This document shows positions 6,576 through 14,088 of a stretch of DNA of 20,423 bases, piece by piece. Source of the stretch: a virus; the IMG/VR virus record IMGVR_UViG_3300032401_000987, positions 1-20,423 of that record. The stretch is one strand, 5' to 3'. A program made the position numbers and the translations under genes. A model generated the notes under the pieces. It saw nothing but the letters and a program-made list of their open reading frames with translations. It ran no database searches and was not told where the DNA came from. Positions within the stretch are counted from its first letter, which is position 1, and every line of letters begins with the position of its first letter.

Positions 6576-7897
6576 GTAAACCTATTTGCATTCTCCAGAG
6601 TCCTATTTGGACACGATCAGGATATGGTGACTGGGCAACGACCATCGCCAAGAGTCTTCTTCGTTACGACAAGTTTGACTTGATGCTTGCTCCAACAGTT
6701 TGGGGAGCGTGCAGCAAGAAAAATCTGGATGAAGAAATCAATGACCCCGAAGGAAAGGTGCTTCTCACCAAAGTTATTCGTGGACCGCTTCCTCGCCAAC
6801 CGGAGGTGTTTATACAAGTCACAATTCCGAATGAGTTTGCAACACCCGCAAAGTTCAACATTGGAATGACAGCGGGCATCGAAACAACTGTCCCACGTCC
6901 TGAATGGATCGAGGGATTGAACCGAATGAACTACAACATCGTGACTTCGGTTCATGCCCGTGACGTATTAGCACAGGCAACCTACTCCAAAAAGAACCCA
7001 GACAACAGCGTAGTACCTCTCCGAGTGGAGAAACCTATGGACGTTTTGTTCTGGGGAGCCAACACGAAAATCTTCAAGAAGACAAGTGAAAGAACCTCCA
7101 CGATTGATGCAACTTTCCAAGACATCAAAGACCAGTTTGGGTTCTTGTTCGTTGGTCAGTGGACGGGAGGCAATATGAATGCCGACCGTAAGGCCATCGG
7201 GTTCCTGATCAAAACTTTCTTGGAAACGTTCCGCGACGTGAAAGACCCGCCTTGTCTCATTCTCAAAACAAGCGGAGCCCAACTCAGTGTTATGGATCGA
7301 TACGAATGCATAGGCAAAATCAAGGAAGTCACCGAGATTGTCAGGGGACAACATCCTGCTTCTGCCTTTCCGAACGTCTATCTTCTTCACGGAGAACTAA
7401 CCGATATGGAAATGAACGCATTGTACAATCACGAAAAGGTGAAAGTACATGTGAGCTTCACACATGGAGAAGGATTCGGGCATCCGTTGCTTCTATCCAC
7501 GTTGAGTGGCAAACCTTTGCTAACTCCTCATTGGAGCGGGCACTTGGACTTCTTGAATCCGTCCTTTACCAAGTTCTTCGAGGGAAAATTGGTGCCCATC
7601 CCGGGAGAGGCTGTCAACGACTGGTTTGTCAAAGATGCTCAGTGGTATGAAGTGGATTATGAAGCCGCTGGAAGAAAGATGAAGGATTACTTCAACAACT
7701 ATACCGACAAATTGCCAGATGCCGAGAAGCTACGAGCCGAAAATGAGAAGAAGTTCTCGTTGGAAGCTATGGACAAAGTGTTCCACTCTATTCTTGACAA
7801 GTGCGTTCCGAAGTTTTCAACCGAGCAAACCATCAATCTGCCAAAGTTGAAAAAACTCAATCTTCCTCGTTTGGCAGTTAAAAAACAAGAAAATTAA
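6572..7897 (+). CDS. GT4-like glycosyltransferase lacking the second donor-site Glu
   Basis: A 441-residue GT-B type transferase. N-terminal features: ILQSPIWTRSGYGDWA (8-23), with the glycine-containing loop that follows strand 1. The C-terminal domain starts at a FVGQW strand (193-197) and holds THGEGFGHPLLLS (297-309), the equivalent of the GT4 E-x7-E signature. Only the first glutamate (Glu300) is present; position 308 is Leu. SGKPLLTPHWSGHLDF follows, as in many group-1 transferases from phage and metagenomes. The ATG at 6572 overlaps the upstream TGA (ATGA); an upstream frame extension to 6506 lies inside the zinc-protein gene. No signal peptide. Donor and acceptor are unknown. Activity is likely but not assured given the missing glutamate. 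Confidence 0.82.
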   Translation: MSKPICILQSPIWTRSGYGDWATTIAKSLLRYDKFDLMLAPTVWGACSKKNLDEEINDPEGKVLLTKVIRGPLPRQPEVFIQVTIPNEFATPAKFNIGMTAGIETTVPRPEWIEGLNRMNYNIVTSVHARDVLAQATYSKKNPDNSVVPLRVEKPMDVLFWGANTKIFKKTSERTSTIDATFQDIKDQFGFLFVGQWTGGNMNADRKAIGFLIKTFLETFRDVKDPPCLILKTSGAQLSVMDRYECIGKIKEVTEIVRGQHPASAFPNVYLLHGELTDMEMNALYNHEKVKVHVSFTHGEGFGHPLLLSTLSGKPLLTPHWSGHLDFLNPSFTKFFEGKLVPIPGEAVNDWFVKDAQWYEVDYEAAGRKMKDYFNNYTDKLPDAEKLRAENEKKFSLEAMDKVFHSILDKCVPKFSTEQTINLPKLKKLNLPRLAVKKQEN

Positions 7898-7923
7898 GTT
7901 TTTTGAGTTTTGGAATTATATTT

Positions 7924-8727
7924 ATGGATATGGAATACTACATATACCATTTAATAGATCCTAAAACACATCTACCATTTTACGTTGGTAGAGGTAAAAA
8001 TAACAGGATGTATGACCATGAATGTTTAGCAATAAATGGGCATATTCCAAACAACAACTTACATTTATATCATAAAATACGTAAAATAATGCGAGAATCA
8101 GGAAGCATTCAATACCTTAAAATTGCGGAACATCTGCCTTTCGCTGTTGCTAACCAAAAAGAAATAGAAGAAATCTCCAAATGGAAAAGAAAAAGAGATG
8201 GAGGAATTTTATGTAATTTAACACTGGGAGGAGAAGGATGGAACGGAAATCACACGCCATTAAGTAAAATAAAAATGTCAAGATTAGCCAAATCTCCTCA
8301 AAGATTAAGTACCGCAACCAACAACGTTCAAAAGGCAATTCAAAAAAATACAGGATGGAGAAAATTGGAAAGATTTCATTCAAAAATTATTCAAGATTAC
8401 GAATCCAAATGTCTAACGGAAGTACAAAAAAAGTATGGAGTATGTTTTCAAACATTACAAAAATATCTTAAAGAAAAAGGAATATTCGTTGCAAACAAAA
8501 ATAGAAAAGATACCGAAGAAGTTAGAAAGAAAAAATCTATAGCAAATCGGGGGAAAGCATCTCGGCCAGTAAATCAATATTCTTTGGATGGGAGTTTCTT
8601 AAAGGCATGGTCAAATATGTCATCTGCATGTGAATTTTTGGGAAAACCCAATCGACAAGGTGACATTTGTACCTGCTGTTTGGGAAAACAAAAAACGGCG
8701 TTCGGATATAAATGGAAATATAAGTAA
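7924..8727 (+). CDS. GIY-YIG homing endonuclease with NUMOD1-like C-terminus
   Basis: A 267-residue protein. The N-terminus has a GIY-YIG-type core in variant form: YYIYHLID (5-12), FYVGRGKNNRMYDH (19-32), a Glu-containing helix (QKEIEEISKW, 78-87) and CNLTLGGEGW (97-106). A helix-turn-helix-like segment lies near 160-185 (TEVQKKYGVCFQTLQKYLKEKG). The C-terminus (215-267; VNQYSLDGSFLKAW...CCLGKQKTAFGYKWKY) matches the NUMOD1 pattern. The gene is clearly more AT-rich than the flanking glycosyltransferase genes and uses many AAA/ATA/TTA codons, indicating separate acquisition. It sits 26 nt after one glycosyltransferase gene and 6 nt before another, both complete. Start: the ATG at 7924 is preferred over the TTG at 7903; the ATG at 7930 is also possible. 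No Shine-Dalgarno. Confidence 0.87.
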   Translation: MDMEYYIYHLIDPKTHLPFYVGRGKNNRMYDHECLAINGHIPNNNLHLYHKIRKIMRESGSIQYLKIAEHLPFAVANQKEIEEISKWKRKRDGGILCNLTLGGEGWNGNHTPLSKIKMSRLAKSPQRLSTATNNVQKAIQKNTGWRKLERFHSKIIQDYESKCLTEVQKKYGVCFQTLQKYLKEKGIFVANKNRKDTEEVRKKKSIANRGKASRPVNQYSLDGSFLKAWSNMSSACEFLGKPNRQGDICTCCLGKQKTAFGYKWKYK

Positions 8728-8733
8728 TAAGTT

Positions 8734-9438
8734 ATGAAAATCAGTTACTTGGTCACGTGCAGCACCGAAACAAAAACACTCAAAAACCTGTTTGAAAAAC
8801 TCATTCTGGTTCTTCCCAACTCGGAAGATGAAGCCGTTGTTCTTATTGATTCGGATTCTGTCATTCCCGAAACCAAAGAAATCTGCAATCGTTTCCTTTC
8901 GGGTTCTCTAGGTCAAATTCGTTTACTTGACCATTCATTATCGCGCAATTACGGTGCTCATAAAAATTGGGGAGCAGAGCAGTGTAACGGAAATTGGATT
9001 TTCCAGATTGATGGGGATGAGGTTCCATCTGAGTTTACCCTCGGTGATAACCTTCATGAAATCATAAAATCAAACCCAGATATGGATTTGATTTATGTCC
9101 CAAGAATCAATGATTTCAGGGGAGTGCAAGATATTCATGCCAAACAGTGGGGATGGCATCTGACCATTTCACCGATTTATAAACGATATCGTGTCAATTG
9201 GCCCGATTATCAGCCGCGAGTTTTTTTACGTGACCCATCTCGCATAAAATGGGATCGACGGCTTCATGAAAAGATTGAAGGATTCACCAATTATGCCACC
9301 TTACCTGCCGACGAGGAATTTGCTCTCTATCATGACAAAACCATTGAAAAACAAGTCGAAACCAATGTAAGATACAATCAGTGGTTCACCGAAGAGGAAA
9401 ACCGAGGACATGATGTCTTTTCCCAGAAGAAACTATGA
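8734..9438 (+). CDS. GT2-family glycosyltransferase (WaaE/KdtX-like)
   Basis: A 234-residue GT-A fold transferase. It has the acceptor/nucleotide-binding start KISYLVTCSTET, SRNYGAHKNWGAEQCNGNWIFQIDGDE with the metal-binding DGD at 93-95, and a downstream block YQPRVFLRDP...WDRRLHEKIEG typical of the WaaE/KdtX-type GT2 subgroup, which adds sugars to lipopolysaccharide core or similar acceptors. The canonical first segment with a DDxS motif is poorly kept (LIDSDS at 38-42 is the nearest). Cytoplasmic, no membrane helix. It starts 6 nt after the homing endonuclease stop, without a Shine-Dalgarno, and ends in an ATGA overlap with the next methyltransferase gene. The specific sugar is not identifiable. 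Confidence 0.85.
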   Translation: MKISYLVTCSTETKTLKNLFEKLILVLPNSEDEAVVLIDSDSVIPETKEICNRFLSGSLGQIRLLDHSLSRNYGAHKNWGAEQCNGNWIFQIDGDEVPSEFTLGDNLHEIIKSNPDMDLIYVPRINDFRGVQDIHAKQWGWHLTISPIYKRYRVNWPDYQPRVFLRDPSRIKWDRRLHEKIEGFTNYATLPADEEFALYHDKTIEKQVETNVRYNQWFTEEENRGHDVFSQKKL

Positions 9439-10070
9439 ATAAACTAGTAGATGATTACGATTGGCCGAACTACACCGACATTTACGCTCGTCAAACCGCC
9501 GATATGCAAGCCGAGAAAACTGATTTCTTGGTTAAGAACTCGTATGTAGAAAATGACAAAGATGTCATCGTGTGGAAGGACAACCTCCACCAAAACTGGA
9601 AAGAACTCTACACTCAAGCTACGCAGAGGAAAGTCGTTAGTGTCTTTGAGTGTGGGTGTGGTCCGGGGTACCACCTTTACAACATTCGCAAACTTATGCC
9701 GTGGATGGAAGTGTACGGGGCAGAACTTCTTCAAAGTCAACTCGACTTCGGCAGAAATACAATGGGAATTCCAGAGGACTTGTACGAAACCATTGAAATA
9801 GTGGACTTCTCGGTTCCCTGTGCATCGTGCTTGTTCAACTTCAAATATGAGTTTGTCTTTACACAGGCGGTAACCATGCACCTGAATCATGACAAGGCCA
9901 TCGAGTTCATTCGTAATATGGCAAATATCAGTTCCAAATACATCTTCTTGATGGAAAACTGGAACAACCACGATTATCCAACTTTACTGAAAGAATCGGG
10001 TATCCTAAACGTCTTCTCTTATGAAATGATAAAGGGAGAGTTCCAGACCTACCTATTACTCACCAAATAA
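9435..10070 (+). CDS. SAM-dependent methyltransferase
   Basis: A 211-residue class I methyltransferase. Motif I is SVFECGCGPGYHLYNI (69-84). VYGAELLQSQLDFGR (93-107) follows, with Glu97 in the place of the acidic ribose-binding residue, and FKYEFVFTQAVTMHL is the motif preceding the active-site loop. The C-terminal strand pair is present (SYEMIKGEFQTYLLLT). Coupled to the GT2 gene by the ATGA overlap and followed 5 nt later by rmlA. The neighbourhood of transferases and nucleotide-sugar genes suggests a sugar O-methyltransferase, but no substrate motif is visible. Confidence 0.82.
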   Translation: MNKLVDDYDWPNYTDIYARQTADMQAEKTDFLVKNSYVENDKDVIVWKDNLHQNWKELYTQATQRKVVSVFECGCGPGYHLYNIRKLMPWMEVYGAELLQSQLDFGRNTMGIPEDLYETIEIVDFSVPCASCLFNFKYEFVFTQAVTMHLNHDKAIEFIRNMANISSKYIFLMENWNNHDYPTLLKESGILNVFSYEMIKGEFQTYLLLTK

Positions 10071-10075
10071 AACCT

Positions 10076-10939
10076 ATGGGATACACACGAAAAGGAATCA
10101 TCTTGGCGGGAGGATACGGAAGCCGTCTCTTCCCACTCACTAAAGCCGTCAACAAACAGTTATTGCCTGTCTTTGACAAACCCATGATTTACTACCCGCT
10201 GACTACACTGGTCTCGTGTGGCATTCAAGACATATGCATTATATCGAGCTACGAATATCTTCCTCTCTATAGGGAGTTATTTGATGATGGAAGTCAGTGG
10301 GGGTTGACCATCACCTATCGTTTACAACCAGACCCAAAAGGCTTGCCACAAGCATTTACCATTGCCGAGGATCATTTGGGTGATGCCAACATATTGATCC
10401 TTGGGGATAATATCTTTCACGGGTTCAACTTCTTCCCGGAAACTCTACCCAAACATGATGGTGGAGGTGAAATATGGGCTTACGAAGTAGAAGACCCTCG
10501 GCGTTACGGAGTAGTTGTGTTTGGTGCCGATGGGAATCTCATTTCGTTGGAGGAGAAACCCACTCACCCAGCAAGCAACTACGCCGTCCCAGGCATCTAT
10601 ATGTTTGACAACAGAGTTGCTGAATACGCCAAGCAACTCGTTCCCTCGGCAAGAGGAGAGTTGGAAATTGTTGACCTTATCAAAAAGTATGCAGAAACCA
10701 GTAGGATTCACGTTCAAAAAATGCCTCGTGGTTCGGCTTGGTTAGATGCGGGGACTCCAGAGAGTTTGTCTCAAGCATCACTTTATGTTCAAACCATTCA
10801 AAGCAGACAAGGCATCATGATTGGATGTGTTGAAGAAGAATGTCTCAGGCAAAAGTTCATAACGGAGCCCGATATAGTGAAACTTCTTGCTACCTATCCA
10901 AAGTGTGCCTATCGGGATTACTTGGAGAAGATTCTATGA
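10076..10939 (+). CDS. rmlA: Glucose-1-phosphate thymidylyltransferase
   Basis: Makes dTDP-glucose from dTTP and glucose-1-phosphate, the entry step to dTDP-rhamnose and related deoxysugars. It has 287 residues, close to the normal RmlA length (about 290). Key elements: LAGGYGSRLFPLT (10-22, nucleotide loop with Arg17), NKQLLPVFDKPMIYYPL (26-42, Lys27 and Lys35), ILGDNIFHG (108-116, with metal-binding Asp111), LEEKP (158-162), RGELEIVD (193-200) and LDAGTPES (223-230, second metal Asp224). All expected catalytic residues are visible, so it should be active. Overlaps the next gene by ATGA; GGAG within its 3' end could act as ribosome-binding site for that gene. No rmlB or rmlC follows it here. 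Confidence 0.95.
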   Translation: MGYTRKGIILAGGYGSRLFPLTKAVNKQLLPVFDKPMIYYPLTTLVSCGIQDICIISSYEYLPLYRELFDDGSQWGLTITYRLQPDPKGLPQAFTIAEDHLGDANILILGDNIFHGFNFFPETLPKHDGGGEIWAYEVEDPRRYGVVVFGADGNLISLEEKPTHPASNYAVPGIYMFDNRVAEYAKQLVPSARGELEIVDLIKKYAETSRIHVQKMPRGSAWLDAGTPESLSQASLYVQTIQSRQGIMIGCVEEECLRQKFITEPDIVKLLATYPKCAYRDYLEKIL

Positions 10940-11805
10940 TTCACATCTACGGAGCAACAGGCTATGTAGGACGAGAGTTTTGCGTTTATTTGGATGCTTA
11001 CAACCGAGAGTATCGGGTGATTAGGGCCAGAGACCAGACTCGGGATACCCTCAACCAGATCTTCAAACATCAAAAACCAGAACTTGTTCTCAACTGTGCT
11101 GGCTACACGGGGCATCCTAACGTAGATGCCTGTGAAGACCACAGAATGGAATGTGCTTCGGGAAACATTACATTCCCCCACAGGTTAGCCGAAGTGTGCT
11201 ACTCACACGACGTTCCGATGGGCCATATTTCATCGGGATGCATCTATACGGGTAAGCGTCCTGATGGGAAGGGGTTCACAGAAGAGGACAAGCCCAACTT
11301 CACCTTTGAGCAGAAGAATTGTAGTTTCTACAGCGGGACGAAAGCTATGGCCGAAAAGTATCTATTCGATTTCCCCGAAGTCTGGCAATGGAGACTGCGT
11401 ATTCCCTTCAACAATGATATGGAATGCCCAAGGAACTACCTCTACAAACTCCTCAACTACAAACGACTCCTGAATGCAGAAAACTCTCTTTCGCAAATCA
11501 ATCAGTTTGTGGTAGCGTGCATGATTTGTGTGAAAAAACGATTTCCATTCGGTATCTACAACATAACCAACCCCGGATCAGTTACGACAAAACGGATTAC
11601 CGAATTGTTCAACAAATATATGGTTCCGCCCCGCGATTTTCAGTTTTTTGAGAGTGACGAAGCGTTCAATGCAACTGTCAAAGCCCCAAGATCGAACTGC
11701 GTTCTTGACTCTTCTAAAATCATCAACCTCGGGGTACCTTTGCCTCCATTGGAGGAAGAACTGGATAAGGCCATCCGAATAGGACTACACTATGACCCTC
11801 AATAA
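10936..11805 (+). CDS. 4-keto-6-deoxyhexose epimerase/reductase, NRS/ER- or RmlD-like
   Basis: A 289-residue short-chain dehydrogenase of the extended type. NAD(P)-binding GATGYVG (6-12); NCAGYTGHPNVDACE (53-67); catalytic-type Ser100 in HISSGCIY; Tyr132 and Lys136 in FYSGTK (YxxxK). The stretch GKGFTEEDKPNFT plus SFYSGTKAMAEKYL, and later FPFGIYNITNPG, resemble the NRS/ER (UER) enzyme and RHM C-terminal domain of plants and the equivalent in mimivirus more than bacterial RmlD. Those enzymes both epimerise and reduce dTDP- or UDP-4-keto-6-deoxyglucose to the L-rhamnose form. This would explain the lack of a separate rmlC. Product identity is inference. The start at 10936 (ATGA overlap, GGAG 8 nt upstream) is preferred over an upstream in-frame ATG at 10840. 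The 4,6-dehydratase needed to supply its substrate is not in the window. Confidence 0.8.
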   Translation: MIHIYGATGYVGREFCVYLDAYNREYRVIRARDQTRDTLNQIFKHQKPELVLNCAGYTGHPNVDACEDHRMECASGNITFPHRLAEVCYSHDVPMGHISSGCIYTGKRPDGKGFTEEDKPNFTFEQKNCSFYSGTKAMAEKYLFDFPEVWQWRLRIPFNNDMECPRNYLYKLLNYKRLLNAENSLSQINQFVVACMICVKKRFPFGIYNITNPGSVTTKRITELFNKYMVPPRDFQFFESDEAFNATVKAPRSNCVLDSSKIINLGVPLPPLEEELDKAIRIGLHYDPQ

Positions 11806-12898
11806 TATCTCTGTCATTGGAATAGGAAAACTTGGGCTCTGCTTCGCTCTCAACCTTGAAAAATGTGGATACAACGTCGTGGGCGTTGATATTGACCCCT
11901 CCTATGCTGCCTCGATCAACAACAAAACCTTTACGTCACCCGAGCCGAACGTGAATGAATATCTGCGAGCGTCGTCCAACTTTACCACCACGACCATCCT
12001 CGAAAGAGCATTGGATAATGACATTCTATTTATCGTTCTACAAACACCGTCTTCTTCTATCGGAACCTATGACCAGAACTACATCGACCGCGTGACCGAT
12101 GAAATCGTTTCCTTTGGTAAACCCAAAACACACAAGTACCTTGTCATTTCCTCTACCACAACTCCGAAATATTGTGAAGCCCTGAACTCGAAGATGATTC
12201 CCTTTAACTATGAAGTCATCTACAATCCAGAATTCATTGCCCAAGGATCGATCATTCATGACCAACAAGAACCTGATATTGTTCTCATTGGAGAATCGAA
12301 TATTGCTGGCGGTAATATTGTAAAGAACATCTACCAGAAACTCTGTGTCAATAATCCTCCCATGTGCCACATGAGTCTCACTGAGGCCGAGATTACCAAG
12401 ATTGCTCTCAACTGCTTCGTGACCACCAAAATCGCCTACGCCAATACAGTAGGAGATCTGGCAATCAGAATGGGGTGCAACCCCGATGTTATCCTCAAAA
12501 CCATTGGAACAGATACACGAGTTGGATCAAAGTGCTTGAAATATGGATTTGGTTACGGCGGGCCATGCTTCCCCCGAGACAATCGGGCATTCGGTGTTGT
12601 CTGTGAAATGAATGGTGTTAACCCCCATATCAGCTACGCGACAGACAAAAGTAATCAATCCCACCTTATTCAACAACTAATGAACTTTTCCCGTAAGCCA
12701 TATGATACCAACAAAATGGTGACTATTCGGGGAGTATCTTACAAAGAAGGAAGCGTCATACTGGAAGAATCACAAAAGTTGAAGTTTGCCATTGGGCTTG
12801 TTGATATGGGATATTCAGTTATGATCGAAGACCGGGCCGAAGTCATTCGTGAGCTTCGCCAAAAGTACGGGAACAAGTTTACCTACACCATCATCTAA
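11792..12898 (+). CDS. ugd: UDP-glucose 6-dehydrogenase family enzyme
   Basis: NAD-dependent four-electron oxidation of a UDP-hexose to a uronic acid (UDP-glucose to UDP-glucuronate is the usual reaction). It has 368 residues, slightly shorter than the typical 390-450. Rossmann loop GIGKLG (10-15); YNPEFIAQGS (144-153, with Glu147); Lys203 and Asn207 in EITKIALNCF; catalytic Cys259 in GYGGPCFPRD, with Asp263. The usual GGSCFPKD is replaced by GGPCFPRD, a variant, but the Cys and Asp are kept. The C-terminal UDP-binding domain is short. GDP-mannose or UDP-N-acetylhexosamine as substrate cannot be excluded. Overlaps the epimerase gene by 14 nt. It is the last gene before a 74-nt gap. Confidence 0.88.
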   Translation: MTLNNISVIGIGKLGLCFALNLEKCGYNVVGVDIDPSYAASINNKTFTSPEPNVNEYLRASSNFTTTTILERALDNDILFIVLQTPSSSIGTYDQNYIDRVTDEIVSFGKPKTHKYLVISSTTTPKYCEALNSKMIPFNYEVIYNPEFIAQGSIIHDQQEPDIVLIGESNIAGGNIVKNIYQKLCVNNPPMCHMSLTEAEITKIALNCFVTTKIAYANTVGDLAIRMGCNPDVILKTIGTDTRVGSKCLKYGFGYGGPCFPRDNRAFGVVCEMNGVNPHISYATDKSNQSHLIQQLMNFSRKPYDTNKMVTIRGVSYKEGSVILEESQKLKFAIGLVDMGYSVMIEDRAEVIRELRQKYGNKFTYTII

Positions 12899-12915
12899 TG
12901 AAACGAAAATTTTTA

Positions 12916-12935
12916 CACTTTTCCACTTTTCCACT
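12916..12935 (+). repeat. Short tandem repeat in the gap between gene blocks
   Basis: Two copies of the 8-mer CACTTTTC plus a partial third (CACT). They lie in the 74-nt non-coding gap that separates the nucleotide-sugar genes from the following transferase block. No hairpin terminator or convincing -35/-10 pair was found in the gap; TATTGA at 12966 is too close to the ATG at 12973 to serve it. Confidence 0.6.
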
Positions 12936-12972
12936 GTATTTGTTTGTTTTCCAGTAATTTTAGACTATTGAT

Positions 12973-14088
12973 ATGAAATCTGTTTTTCTAACTGAAATGG
13001 GGTTCCAAGGTCAAGTCCCTCCCGACCATCCCAACCTCAGAACCGAATTTTGCTGGATGCTTGCATTAGAGGCAGACCACTTTAACATTTATCATTATGA
13101 AATGGTAAAAGGATATGATGTTGTATTTGTCATTTTTCCAAAGGCAATGGTTAAACTAAACGCTTTTGGGGTCGAATTAGGAGACATTACTACTATTACT
13201 AAGCCCGCATTCCCCGAAGATAAAGTTGATTACCCAGATAATAAGTTACACGCAACCCCACTACCTAATGAATTACATTCATCTATTACTAATGATTCAT
13301 ATGAATTAAAAGATATATACAAGAAACAATTGAGCCTATACAAATTTCCTATAATAGAAACTTTACGTCTTCACAATAAAAAGGTATGTTTTGTTCAGGA
13401 AGGTGATCATTATTTGTTCAATGACTATGACATGGAGACTCAGTTTCATTTCTACAACCAACTTGCCGACTGTGATGTTCTCTTCGCTCACAATCAAACC
13501 GATGCCATTTTTTACAAGGGGTTGTTTCAAGGGAAACGGGTAGATGTCATTCCGACTCTCATGTATCCTCCTCCCTTGTCCGAACCAGCGGAGAAACAGA
13601 ACAAAGTAATCATAAGTGGAAACTTCTGTCGGTGGTATGGTGGATTCCAAAGCTATATGGTAGCCCAGACATTTGATTGCCCAATCTATGTTCCATCATC
13701 TCATTGTAAACGGAGAGGAGAAGAACAAGTCCCTAATCTAACTCATTTGCCATGGACTAACTGGACCGATTGGATGCAATGCTTATCCAACTTCAAGTAT
13801 GCTGTAAACCTCATGCCAACAGTAGCAGCGGGCACATTCAGTTTGAACTGTGCCTATTGGGGCATTCCGTGTATCGGTAATGTTGAAGTAGATACGCAAA
13901 AGGATCTATTCCCGCACTTGTCTGTTCACATCCACAATGTTCAAGGAGCTATGAATAGGGCCGAAATCCTGAAAAGTGAGAAAATGTATAGCCATATGGG
14001 CAGAATGGCAAACGAACTTATGAGAAACTCTTGGCATTTCGATCGAGACAAGTGGCTCGATCATATGGAAAGAACTGTCAATGGATAA
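12973..14088 (+). CDS. Putative GT-B glycosyltransferase
   Basis: A 371-residue protein with the general build of a GT-B transferase. N-terminal strand KSVFLTEMGFQGQ; central strand KVCFVQEGDHY (137-147); an inter-domain segment VDVIPTLMYPPPL; a C-terminal domain opening at KVIISGNFCRWYGGF; and a late glycine-containing segment VNLMPTVAAGTFSLNCAYWGIPCIGN that occupies the donor-binding region. The E-x7-E pair of GT4 is not visible, so the family is uncertain. Residues about 35-135 are encoded by noticeably AT-richer DNA than the rest and include a hydrophilic stretch (about 70-115) of low conservation appearance. It ends in an 8-nt overlap (ATGGATAA) with the fusion gene. No Shine-Dalgarno. 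No membrane segment. Confidence 0.65.
   Translation: MKSVFLTEMGFQGQVPPDHPNLRTEFCWMLALEADHFNIYHYEMVKGYDVVFVIFPKAMVKLNAFGVELGDITTITKPAFPEDKVDYPDNKLHATPLPNELHSSITNDSYELKDIYKKQLSLYKFPIIETLRLHNKKVCFVQEGDHYLFNDYDMETQFHFYNQLADCDVLFAHNQTDAIFYKGLFQGKRVDVIPTLMYPPPLSEPAEKQNKVIISGNFCRWYGGFQSYMVAQTFDCPIYVPSSHCKRRGEEQVPNLTHLPWTNWTDWMQCLSNFKYAVNLMPTVAAGTFSLNCAYWGIPCIGNVEVDTQKDLFPHLSVHIHNVQGAMNRAEILKSEKMYSHMGRMANELMRNSWHFDRDKWLDHMERTVNG

Noticed and set aside
8706-8713. TATAAATG, resembling a T4-type late promoter
   Set aside because: It falls in Tyr-Lys-Trp-Lys codons at the end of the endonuclease gene, matches 7 of 8 positions only, and no similar element was seen in front of other genes.
7898-8733. Group I intron or intein hosting the second homing endonuclease
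   Set aside because: Both flanking genes are complete with their own start and stop, and no split coding sequence or intron core was seen. A free-standing endonuclease fits better.
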